Shown: piece by piece, positions 14,561 to 21,489 of the stretch | How positions within the stretch are numbered: the first letter of the stretch is position 1 | How the letters are laid out: each line of letters starts with the position of its first letter | Assembly: GCA_050288085.1 (NCBI GenBank) | Contig: JBNKDD010000050.1 | Location: 1-25,853 of the forward strand | Length of the DNA stretch: 25,853 nt | Reading direction: 5' to 3' | Origin: JBNKDD01 sp050288085 | GTDB lineage: Bacteria > Chloroflexota > Anaerolineae > Aggregatilineales > UBA3940 | The notes under the pieces: generated by a model | Told to the model about the DNA's origin: nothing | Seen by the model: the letters and a program-made list of their open reading frames with translations, nothing else | Database searches by the model: none | Translations under genes and position numbers: made by a program

Positions 14561-16249
14561 ATGAGGCAACCAAGCTGGATCGGCCACAGCCTCGGCGGTC
14601 GATACCAAATCGAGCAGTTGCTCGGACACGGAGGTATGGCAACCGTCTACAAGGGCACCGACCCAAACCTGCGGCGGGCGGTCGCTATCAAGTTAATCCA
14701 TCCGCATCTATCCAGCGACCCGGAATTTGTGCGGCGTTTTGAAGAAGAAGCCGCCGCCATCGCTCAACTGAACCACAGCAACATTGTCAAAGTATTTGAC
14801 TTCGCCCAGGACGGCACGACCTACTACATGATCCTGGAGTATGTGGACGGTGAGACCCTCAAAGACCGGCTGAAAAATTTGAGCCGATCCGGTCAGCAGC
14901 TTCCCCTGGATGACGTGATCGCCTATGCGGCCAGCATTTGTGATGCCGTTGATTATGCCCACCAGCGCGGCATGATCCACCGGGATATCAAACCGGCCAA
15001 TGTCATGATCGACAGCAGCGGGCGGGCCATCCTGATGGATTTTGGTGTCGCCAAGATTCTCGGCGGGGAGCAGCACACCGCCACCGGAGCGGTGATCGGA
15101 ACTGCGCAGTACATGTCACCGGAGCAGGTGCGCGGCGAACACCCGGATTTCCGCGCCGATATCTATTCATTAGGGATCATGCTGTTTGAGATGGTCGGAG
15201 GCCGCCCACCTTATGAGGGCGATTCGGCTACGTCCGTGATGCTCAAGCATCTCAATGAGCCAATCCCCGATATCCGCGAACTCAAACCGGGGGTGCCGGA
15301 AGCTCTCCGCCACATCATCGATACGGCGCTGGCAAAAGATGCCGCCGACCGCTTCCCATCAGCAGCGAGTATGGCCGCGGCCCTGCGAGCTGTGTCATTG
15401 ACACCGGGCGATCAGGAAGCGACGATGTTTGAACAGCCGGACTTGCCGCTGGGAGCGACCATCATGGAAGCCCCGGAGCCCGATCCGGCTATGGCGATGA
15501 CGGAGGAAATGGACGCCATCCCCGGCGGCGAAACCGAAGCGATGGATTACGTCGAACCGGTACATACCGAGCAAATGGAGGCCATTGCCGAACCGCCACC
15601 GGTCGTAGAGACTAAACCCGGCGTTTCGACCCGGCCCGCCACCGCACAGCCAGCGGCGGATAAGAAGGGCGGCCCACCGATGGTTTTGATCGGAGGTGGG
15701 ATCGTTGGTGCGCTGATCGTGTTGGTTCTGATCGGGGCTTTTGTGATCCGGCCTTTGCTCGGTGGGGGAAATGAAGCACAACCACCGACCGAAGAGGTTG
15801 CCCAGGAAAGCACTCCCGAAGATGCTGCCGTGCCAGTTATCGCTGAAGATCCGACCGCGACCGAGCCGCCAACCGAGGTTCCAGCTACTCCAACGCCGAC
15901 CGCCACCGAGGAGCCGACTGCCACTCCCACGCCGGATGTCTTTTTTGTGAGCATCACCGGTATCACGGTGCAGGATGGGCGGTACGTGGTTGAATACGAA
16001 ACCTTCAACTACACCGAATCGCTGCCGAACGCAACGCATGTTCACTTCTTCTGGGATACCGTGCCACCTGAACAGGCCGGTGTGCCGGGGAATGGCCCCT
16101 GGGAACTATATGGCGGGCCGCGTCCCTTCACCGGGTACTCGGTTACCCAGCGCCCTGCCGGGGCCAATCAGATGTGCGCTCTGGTCGCCAACCCGGATCA
16201 CACCGTGCAGGCCAACAGCGGGAACTGTTTCGCACTGCCGGAAGGATAG
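14561..16249 (+). CDS. PknB-type transmembrane Ser/Thr protein kinase
   Basis: 562 residues; GAGGGG lies eight bases before the ATG. The cytoplasmic kinase domain spans ~13-275 with all catalytic elements: Gly-rich loop LGHGGMATV (21-29), Lys44 in VAIK, HRDIKPAN (catalytic Asp142), DFG (Asp160) and SPE in YMSPEQ. An acidic, Met-rich juxtamembrane stretch (~285-370) precedes one transmembrane helix (~374-397). Outside lies a Pro/Thr-rich linker (~404-460) and a ~100-residue C-terminal domain (FVSITGITVQDGRYVVEY ... CALVANP ... CFALPEG) with two Cys (539, 556) that could form a disulfide. This is the layout of PknB-like receptor kinases, but with this domain in place of PASTA repeats. It is divergent from the two lipoprotein genes. 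The ligand and substrates are unknown. Confidence 0.93.
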   Translation: MRQPSWIGHSLGGRYQIEQLLGHGGMATVYKGTDPNLRRAVAIKLIHPHLSSDPEFVRRFEEEAAAIAQLNHSNIVKVFDFAQDGTTYYMILEYVDGETLKDRLKNLSRSGQQLPLDDVIAYAASICDAVDYAHQRGMIHRDIKPANVMIDSSGRAILMDFGVAKILGGEQHTATGAVIGTAQYMSPEQVRGEHPDFRADIYSLGIMLFEMVGGRPPYEGDSATSVMLKHLNEPIPDIRELKPGVPEALRHIIDTALAKDAADRFPSAASMAAALRAVSLTPGDQEATMFEQPDLPLGATIMEAPEPDPAMAMTEEMDAIPGGETEAMDYVEPVHTEQMEAIAEPPPVVETKPGVSTRPATAQPAADKKGGPPMVLIGGGIVGALIVLVLIGAFVIRPLLGGGNEAQPPTEEVAQESTPEDAAVPVIAEDPTATEPPTEVPATPTPTATEEPTATPTPDVFFVSITGITVQDGRYVVEYETFNYTESLPNATHVHFFWDTVPPEQAGVPGNGPWELYGGPRPFTGYSVTQRPAGANQMCALVANPDHTVQANSGNCFALPEG

Positions 16250-16294
16250 CGCACAATCTGCTCAAAATTTTGGGTGAGAGTGGGTGATGGGAGC

Positions 16295-16325
16295 GGGGAC
16301 GAGGTGTAATGCCTTGTCCCCTTTT
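16295..16325 (+). terminator. Rho-independent terminator after the kinase gene
   Basis: GGGGACGAGG (16295-16304) pairs with CCTTGTCCCC (16312-16321; one G-U pair) across a 7-base loop and is followed by TTTT, 46 bp after the kinase stop. The stem is related to the hairpin at 17902-17925 (shared GGGACGAG...AATG...TCCCC), so it also belongs to a dispersed palindrome family. Confidence 0.7.
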
Positions 16326-16372
16326 GATTCGGAGATAGGGGGGGTATTTAGTTTAAGCGGACCTTTGGTCAA

Positions 16373-16474
16373 CCTCACCCCCTTCCGAACTGCCTTTTGG
16401 CAGCTCTCCCTCCCCCTCTCCAAAATGGAGAGGGGAAAGATCGAGCGCGCTTGAGCGCGAGAGCAGGGGTGAGG
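16373..16474. repeat. MITE-like nested palindromic element (~100 bp)
   Basis: CCTCACCCC (16373-16381) and GGGGTGAGG (16466-16474) are 9-bp terminal inverted repeats. Inside are three hairpins: GAACTGCC-TTTT-GGCAGCTC (16387-16406, one wobble), CCCCTCTCCA-AAA-TGGAGAGGGG (16413-16435, perfect 10-bp stem) and CGCGCT-TG-AGCGCG (16446-16459). No reading frame is present. It lies between the ends of convergent genes. From memory, similar 'CCTCACCCCC...GGGGGTGAGG' elements recur in many Chloroflexota and other genomes, but only one copy is in this window. Confidence 0.65.
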
Positions 16475-16504
16475 TCTTTCTTCACAACTGTTGTGTCGAT
16501 TAAC

Positions 16505-17200
16505 CTACGCCGGTACGCTGACGGTAGAAACAACCTCTGGCTTTGATTGGCGCATGAAGAACCAGGCCAGCGGAATCAATGACACCATGAACACAAACCC
16601 GCCGTACATAACCCCATTTTCTAGCACCGGAATGTGGAAGGCCCCCGCGACAAAGCCAACCATGCACATGACTCCGCTCACGATCAGCAGCACGCTGCCA
16701 ACTTGCAACCCCTTTGCCTTGCGATACATGATCACCCCCAGGATGATCGAGGGGATTCCCAGGATGGCATAAGACAGGCCGTTTAGCCAGCCAATCGCCG
16801 AACCGGGCCAGGTATGCAGAGTCAATCCTAACAGGATTTCGGCTGTTGGCCTGCTCGCCGCGACCTGGGCCAGGTCAAGCAGCCCCGGCACGACCAACAC
16901 CTGCGATAGGTATGATATCAGGTTGCCCAACCCGTAGATCGGGATAAACACCAACGAGATTATCGACCAGAATGGTTCATCTTCCCGGCAGTAAAAATAG
17001 AAGGCGGTGAACATCGCTACATCGAACAGCGTGATCAGCGCGGCGTTGATATAAATAACGTAATGCAAGAAGCTCAAGTTGATGTCGCCGATTGCGCTGG
17101 GGGGCACTGCCGTAGCCTGCTCGGTGAACATCAATATCCCCCATATCCAGGTGGTGATCGCGGTTAACAGCGTCAAAATTCCTATAGCTTGTTTTCTCAT
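16505..17200 (-). CDS. Six-helix membrane protein in a TetR-controlled unit
   Basis: 231 residues with about six hydrophobic helices, starting with MRKQAIGILTLLTAITTWIWGILMF and ending in a polar tail. I do not recognise a named family; a DUF4386-like membrane protein is one possibility. AAGGA lies nine bases before the ATG at 17200. It begins 16 bases after the stop of the TetR gene upstream and almost certainly shares its promoter, so it is the likely regulated target, for example a stress or efflux-associated membrane protein. No transporter signature is visible. Confidence 0.75.
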   Translation of the reverse strand: MRKQAIGILTLLTAITTWIWGILMFTEQATAVPPSAIGDINLSFLHYVIYINAALITLFDVAMFTAFYFYCREDEPFWSIISLVFIPIYGLGNLISYLSQVLVVPGLLDLAQVAASRPTAEILLGLTLHTWPGSAIGWLNGLSYAILGIPSIILGVIMYRKAKGLQVGSVLLIVSGVMCMVGFVAGAFHIPVLENGVMYGGFVFMVSLIPLAWFFMRQSKPEVVSTVSVPA

Positions 17201-17216
17201 TTTTCTCTGTCCTTAT

Positions 17217-17756
17217 TTAAATTCCATAAAATCGCTTGAATACCCGGTAGAGGGCCAGTACGCTGTCAGGATCGGATAAGGGCGGTGTGATCGAATAGCA
17301 TCCTACCAGCATGGTATACAGCACCTGGGCAGCCAGTAAGGCTTGTTTGTCGTCGCCGGTCTTTTCCCGGAGCCATGCCTGTATCTGCCCGATCCGGTAT
17401 TGGTCAACCCGCCCCACACAGGATTTGATCCAGTCGTCTTGCAAGGCCCAGGCGCGGATCGCTGCTTCCGGTTCAGGCGGGTGTTCGAGCAGACCGGCCA
17501 GCAGCCGGTCGAGCCGTTCGGATAGGGACTCAGCTCCTTCGGTTGCAGCGATGATGGCATGCGTGACCGTATCTTCCCAATAGGTAAGCAGTTGTTCTTT
17601 GAAGTCCTGTGCATTGTCGAAATGATGGTAGAACGATCCTTTGGTCACCCCCAGGCGCGTTGACAGCCCGTCGATGGTCAGGGCGGCGGCATTCCCCTCT
17701 TCACCCAGCGTCATCAAGCCGATTTCCAACCAGTCTTGTTTGCTTCTACGTGTCAT
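17217..17756 (-). CDS. TetR family transcriptional regulator
   Basis: 179 residues. The N-terminal helix-turn-helix is clear: ALTIDGLSTRLGVTKGSFYHHFDNAQDFKEQLL, with the typical GxxKGSFYxHF signature. The C-terminal ligand-binding half (WALQDDWIKSCVGRVDQYRIGQIQAWL ...) resembles TetR-C domains of the YbiH/AcrR type. The ATG at 17756 is chosen because AAGGAA lies six bases upstream; a longer frame to 17783 would start inside the operator. It heads a two-gene unit with the membrane protein downstream, and its promoter carries two matching palindromes, so it very likely represses itself and that gene until an unknown ligand binds. Confidence 0.92.
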   Translation of the reverse strand: MTRRSKQDWLEIGLMTLGEEGNAAALTIDGLSTRLGVTKGSFYHHFDNAQDFKEQLLTYWEDTVTHAIIAATEGAESLSERLDRLLAGLLEHPPEPEAAIRAWALQDDWIKSCVGRVDQYRIGQIQAWLREKTGDDKQALLAAQVLYTMLVGCYSITPPLSDPDSVLALYRVFKRFYGI

Positions 17757-17777
17757 GTTATTTTCCTTCAAGCACCA

Positions 17778-17832
17778 TACCATACCGTATGGTACGTTTA
17801 GAATAATACCATACGGTATGGTATGTTGTCAA
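17778..17832 (-). promoter_or_regulatory. TetR promoter with two TACCATACsGTATGGTA operators
   Basis: On the minus strand TTGACA (17827-17832), an 18-bp spacer and TATTAT (17803-17808) form a near-consensus promoter. One operator, a 19-bp palindrome centred on 17815 (17806-17824), fills the spacer; the second, 17 bp centred on 17786 (17778-17794), lies just past the predicted start of transcription. Their inner 17 bp differ only at the central base. Centres are 29 bp apart. This is a classic autorepression layout. Confidence 0.85.
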
Positions 17833-17901
17833 GAGGGCAGTGCGTCAAACAGCACAGCGTTAGCTGACATAATGCAAATTGATTTCAGTGGGATGGGAGA
17901 A

Positions 17902-17925
17902 GGGACGAGACAATGTCTCATCCCC
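17902..17925. terminator. 3'-end hairpin of the transglutaminase-like gene, dispersed family copy
   Basis: GGGACGAGAC (17902-17911) pairs with GTCTCATCCC (17915-17924) with one mismatch and a 3-base loop, 20 bases past the stop of the minus-strand gene. No T-tract follows on the minus strand. The flanks and stem align with the hairpin at 16295-16321. Confidence 0.5.
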
Positions 17926-17944
17926 ATTTAATTCTCCAGAGTTG

Positions 17945-18832
17945 TCAGGGCATCACGACGCCCAACTCATCCCGCAGCCTGACATTCTGCGGTCCGGCCC
18001 CGGTAAAACTGATGATCACCTCCGGCACACGCAGGCGATCATCCCCTTCATAGATATCGCGCATCTTCTCAAAATCTTGATCGCTGCCCAACGACAGCAC
18101 CGCGATCTCATCCAGGAACCGGTGCCCATCCTCGCCGGGGTCTTCCTCATTGATCAGCCCCCAGCCGTCCCAGGGCAGCAGTTCGACCTTGCTTAGCGCG
18201 GCAACGTCACGTATCAGGTTCCCCCGGACGAACCACAACCCCCACATATCGAAGATGCCGAAGGTATCAGGGTTCGCTTTTTCCTGACGGCAAAGCTGCC
18301 AGGCCGCCCCTCCAACCAGGAACCGGTCACGCGGGACATCAAGCACATCGAAGTCCACCTTCAGAAACTCGCGCTGCACCGCGTCGATCTGCCCATCGAC
18401 CAGCACCCACCGGTCATCTTTCCAGACCTCAACCACCCAGTGATCGATATATTTGTCCTTTTCAAAATAAGTCCCGAACCCACAGCGTGCCCGCGCCGGG
18501 ATACCCTTGTGCCGCAAGAACGCAGTTAGCAATACGGTATGGTCGCGGCAGTTGCCGACCAACTGCTGCTCCGGCGGGCGGGCCGTCGTCACTGGCAGAT
18601 TGCTTATCTCCTGGATTCGGGTCAGCATCCCACCCGCCGACCGGATGTTCACCTCAGCCTGCCGTTCGTCGCTGAGTTTTTGCCCATACAGGTGAGCCAG
18701 ATGCGGGTGGATCAACAAACCCTGCACTACCTTAGCCAGTTCCTCAACACCGTCCGGGAGATCACCCAGCCACTCCTGATGAGCGCTCAGGTCGGTCATC
18801 ATACCCGGTTGACAATACAGATCATTAACCAT
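17945..18832 (-). CDS. Transglutaminase-like (papain-fold) domain protein
   Basis: 295 residues, no signal peptide or membrane helix, so probably cytoplasmic. The transglutaminase core triad is visible: Cys95 in VGNCRDHTVLLTAFLRHKGIPAR, His131 in DHWVVEVW and Asp146 in RWVLVDGQID, with the usual spacing. Such bacterial proteins act as cysteine proteases or amidases or crosslink proteins; the substrate here is unknown. GAGGA lies about ten bases before the ATG at 18832; an internal ATG at 18799 is also possible. It is divergent from the REC-histidine kinase gene, and a 14-bp palindrome lies between them. Confidence 0.85.
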   Translation of the reverse strand: MVNDLYCQPGMMTDLSAHQEWLGDLPDGVEELAKVVQGLLIHPHLAHLYGQKLSDERQAEVNIRSAGGMLTRIQEISNLPVTTARPPEQQLVGNCRDHTVLLTAFLRHKGIPARARCGFGTYFEKDKYIDHWVVEVWKDDRWVLVDGQIDAVQREFLKVDFDVLDVPRDRFLVGGAAWQLCRQEKANPDTFGIFDMWGLWFVRGNLIRDVAALSKVELLPWDGWGLINEEDPGEDGHRFLDEIAVLSLGSDQDFEKMRDIYEGDDRLRVPEVIISFTGAGPQNVRLRDELGVVMP

Positions 18833-18934
18833 TGTTTTATCATCCTCACTTACTAAATTCTCTCAATCAGGGGAGCTCCTTAACAAGAATATAGCACATT
18901 TGGTCGGCCTTTCAAGTATTATTTTTGATGGTTG

Positions 18935-18948
18935 ATTGACCGGTCAAT
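18935..18948. promoter_or_regulatory. 14-bp palindrome ATTGACCGGTCAAT in a divergent promoter region
   Basis: A perfect palindrome midway between the transglutaminase-like gene (103 bp from its start) and the REC-histidine kinase gene (122 bp from its start). The form is typical of TetR or other homodimeric repressor sites. No regulator with such a site is identified here. Confidence 0.4.
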
Positions 18949-19014
18949 GTTCCTCCCTGCAGTGAATTTTTTTCTGGCACGTTAGTATTTCAGAATGAGC
19001 ATAATTCGCCAAGC

Positions 19015-19023
19015 TGTTATACA
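19015..19023 (+). promoter_or_regulatory. Possible extended -10 promoter of the REC-histidine kinase gene
   Basis: TGTTATACA matches an extended -10 (TGn followed by TATACA). No -35 is evident. Transcription would begin about 40 bases before the ATG at 19070. Confidence 0.35.
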
Positions 19024-19069
19024 ATAAGTCATTGTTTTTTCCGGCTACAATTGTGCAGGTACGTTAACT

Positions 19070-20173
19070 ATGACCAAAATTCTTGTAATTGAAGATGATG
19101 ATCTGACCCGCCAGGCCATTTACAATATCCTGACTTTCTCCGGCTACGAAGTTGAAGTAGCAGAAGACGGCCCCCAGGGCGTTGATGCCGCTCAGGAACA
19201 CATCCCTGACCTGATCGTATGTGACATCATGATGCCAACGTTGGATGGATTTGGAGTGCTCACAGCCCTTCAGTGTGATAAGGAAACGGCTCAGATTCCA
19301 TTCATCTTCCTGACTGCCAGAACTGACCGCACCGATATGCGCCGGGGCATGGAACTGGGCGCAGACGACTACCTGACCAAACCTTTTTCTGCCAGCGAAC
19401 TGCGGGCAGCAGTCGAATCCCGGCTGGCAAAACACGCCGCCCTGGTCGAACCCTATGAAGACCGGATCGACCGGCTGAAAGGTGCAGTTGTCCACACTCT
19501 CCCCCACGAGGTGATGACCCCGCTGAACAGCATCCTGGGTTACTCAGAACTGCTGGTCTCCGATGGGGACGACATGACCAAAAAAGAAGTAATGGAGCTG
19601 GTTGGACATATCAATAAATCCAGCCGGAGGCTGCTGCGGGTCGTGGAGAACATTGTGATCTTCGCCCAGATTGAAGCCCGGCGGCAAGAACTGATGCAGA
19701 TTTCCCTCAGCCGCCAGTTCAACACCACCATCAACCAGCGATGGCTAGAAACCGTCCTCTCCCTCAAAGCCCGACAATTTGAGCGTGCCTCCGACCTGAA
19801 CATCAAAGCGCCCGAATCGATCACTGTTCCAGTCTTCAAGGATGATTTTGTCAAGATTGCCGAAGAACTGGTTGATAATGGTTTTAAATTCTCACCTGAG
19901 GGGACGCCGGTTGATGTCTCCATCTTCTGTGATGAAGATAACTGTGTCCTGAGCGTCAAGAACTATGGACGAGGTATGACTCCCGCACAAATTGAGCAGG
20001 TCGCCGAATATTCGCAATTTGAGCGGAAGGTCTATGAGCAGCAGGGCATGGGCCTGGGCCTGGCGATCTCAAAAGGGCTGGTTGATATTTACGGCGGCCA
20101 ACTGATCATCGACAGCCTGCCCAACGAATACACCACCACCCAGGCGTTACTTCCCTTAGTGACCTGCTCCTGA
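19070..20173 (+). CDS. Soluble hybrid protein: response-regulator receiver plus histidine kinase
   Basis: 367 residues with the receiver first. REC spans ~1-120 with acidic DDD near the start (residues 9-11), phospho-acceptor Asp52 (VCDIMMP), Thr83 and Lys104 (TKPF). HisKA follows with the H-box HTLPHEVMTPLNSILGYSELL (His146). The HATPase has its N-box (EELVDNGFKFS), G1 (NYGRGM) and G2 (GMGLGLAIS). There is no transmembrane, PAS or HAMP domain, so the protein is cytoplasmic and probably takes phosphate or signal from another kinase through its receiver. No separate partner or output regulator is in the window. It is divergent from the transglutaminase-like gene. Confidence 0.93.
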   Translation: MTKILVIEDDDLTRQAIYNILTFSGYEVEVAEDGPQGVDAAQEHIPDLIVCDIMMPTLDGFGVLTALQCDKETAQIPFIFLTARTDRTDMRRGMELGADDYLTKPFSASELRAAVESRLAKHAALVEPYEDRIDRLKGAVVHTLPHEVMTPLNSILGYSELLVSDGDDMTKKEVMELVGHINKSSRRLLRVVENIVIFAQIEARRQELMQISLSRQFNTTINQRWLETVLSLKARQFERASDLNIKAPESITVPVFKDDFVKIAEELVDNGFKFSPEGTPVDVSIFCDEDNCVLSVKNYGRGMTPAQIEQVAEYSQFERKVYEQQGMGLGLAISKGLVDIYGGQLIIDSLPNEYTTTQALLPLVTCS

Positions 20174-20186
20174 CCTGAAACTGTAA

Positions 20187-20209
20187 GGGCACAGTCGCAT
20201 GCTGTGCCC
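20187..20209. terminator. 3'-end hairpin, dispersed family copy 2
   Basis: GGGCACAG (20187-20194) and CTGTGCCC (20202-20209) form a perfect 8-bp stem with a 7-base loop, 13 bp after the stop of the histidine kinase gene. No U-tract follows. On the minus strand it aligns with the palindrome at 9887-9906 over TAGGGRCACAGCATGC. It also lies beyond the end of the convergent zinc-ribbon gene. Confidence 0.55.
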
Positions 20210-20280
20210 CTATGGTAAAGGATGACGAACTCACACAAATCCGTCAATTTGTCTTGATAGGCAATGGCTAAAGCCCCTGG

Positions 20281-21249
20281 TTATCGTAATTCTTTTCCAC
20301 AGTGGCGGCAGAATTTATCCGATAGGCCAACCGCCTTGCCGCAGTCGGTGCAATATCGCTGCCCGACCCGGGCCTGTGATCCCTGCTTCTTTTTGATCGG
20401 GGCGGGTTTGGGAGGTTTTGACTTGCTGGCCGACTGCCGGGGCGATTCGGTTGCATTCTGTAGACCCGCCTGCTTGAAATAGTAAAAAGTCCCAAAGCCA
20501 ATCGCCGCGACCATCACCCCCACAAACACCCACAAGACGATGGTCAGGGTGCTGCCACCGGTCGTGACCGCTGTGCCGGGAGCTCCTTCTGCGCCGGTTG
20601 AGCCAGCCTCCGCCGCAGATGCGTCCGCCGCCCCACTTTGCAGCCGATCCGCCGTCAGCGAGAAATCATCTTTGGTATACCGGAAATCGAAGTAGAGCGA
20701 CTCCCCGATCTCCAATACCTCGTTGACCTGCCGGTGGTTGGGCAGACCGAATTCGTCGGTGACATCGATTGGCGCTGCCGGGTCGGTGTCAAAGCCTTTT
20801 GCTCCAAGCGGCTCCTGCACCTCGAAGGCCAGTTCATTGATCGGGTACTCCGGGTTGAAATCAAAAGCATAGGCCCGGTCTTTCCCATTAAAGGCAATCG
20901 AGTCGTCATAGTATTCGATGTGAAAGCTGCCGTTTGGGGTGGTCAATGTGACAACCTGGGTGGCCTCGTCATAGGTAGAATCCGCATTGAGCAGACTGCC
21001 GGTGGTCAGATCGGCATAGGCCGCCGCATTGAAAGAAGCCGTAGCCGGTAAAGTAAACTGTACCTCGGCGGGGAGCGGCGATGTGTCCGTTAGCTGCCCG
21101 TTGTAGATCACCAGCACCGATGCCCGGTCAAACTCCGGCCAGAAACGGATCACCAGGGTATCAATCGCGATCGATTCCTGGGCCGAGGCAGGCAGCGCGG
21201 CAATCATCAACAGGGCGAATAAAAGAGCCAGGATAATAAAGCGTTTCAA
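20281..21249 (-). CDS. Secreted/membrane protein with C-terminal zinc ribbon
   Basis: 322 residues. The start is a TTG at 21249 with GAGGA six bases upstream, giving MKRFIILALLFALLMIAALPASAQE, a clear cleavable signal peptide (site after ASA, ~23). A ~185-residue, mostly beta ectodomain follows (LVIRFWPEFDRASVLVIYNG ...), then an Ala/Gly/Ser-rich linker, one transmembrane helix (~234-258), a basic Pro/Lys/Ser-rich stretch, and a C-terminal zinc ribbon: C300-x2-C303-x10-C314-x2-C317. By topology the ribbon is cytoplasmic and the first domain extracytoplasmic. I do not recognise the ectodomain. The layout suggests a sensor or an assembly protein linking the cell surface to a cytoplasmic partner. 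Confidence 0.85.
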   Translation of the reverse strand: MKRFIILALLFALLMIAALPASAQESIAIDTLVIRFWPEFDRASVLVIYNGQLTDTSPLPAEVQFTLPATASFNAAAYADLTTGSLLNADSTYDEATQVVTLTTPNGSFHIEYYDDSIAFNGKDRAYAFDFNPEYPINELAFEVQEPLGAKGFDTDPAAPIDVTDEFGLPNHRQVNEVLEIGESLYFDFRYTKDDFSLTADRLQSGAADASAAEAGSTGAEGAPGTAVTTGGSTLTIVLWVFVGVMVAAIGFGTFYYFKQAGLQNATESPRQSASKSKPPKPAPIKKKQGSQARVGQRYCTDCGKAVGLSDKFCRHCGKELR

Positions 21250-21423
21250 TTGAAATCCTCTTGAGAGCGTGTGGTTACCGTCTGCTTATTGTACTTAAAT
21301 TCGCAATGATAAGCACACGACTTGCTGCACCCTGGGCAGCGGGGATGGCTCATCAACAGGTTTTTCAGTCGATCAATATATGACAAAATGCAGGTCGAAA
21401 GGTATGATATGCCCCGACTTTGT

Positions 21424-21470
21424 GTAAATCACGATGTCTTTATCTTTTCCAAATACTATTAGTGATTTAC
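21424..21470. repeat. Inverted repeat GTAAATCAC ... GTGATTTAC
   Basis: GTAAATCAC (21424-21432) is the exact reverse complement of 21462-21470, with a 29-base spacer containing TACTAT (21454-21459), a possible -10. It ends six bases before the ribosome site of the next gene, so it is either an operator pair or a leader-RNA stem. Confidence 0.4.
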
Positions 21471-21489
21471 CTCACCGGAGGAAACCAAA

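Noticed and set aside
15395..16045. Minus-strand reading frames opposite the kinase linker
   Set aside because: They are the mirror of the Pro/Thr/Ala-rich linker and have repetitive composition typical of antisense frames.
16373..16474. Cluster of short repeats as a CRISPR array
   Set aside because: The units are different hairpins, not direct repeats with regular spacers, and no cas gene is in the window.
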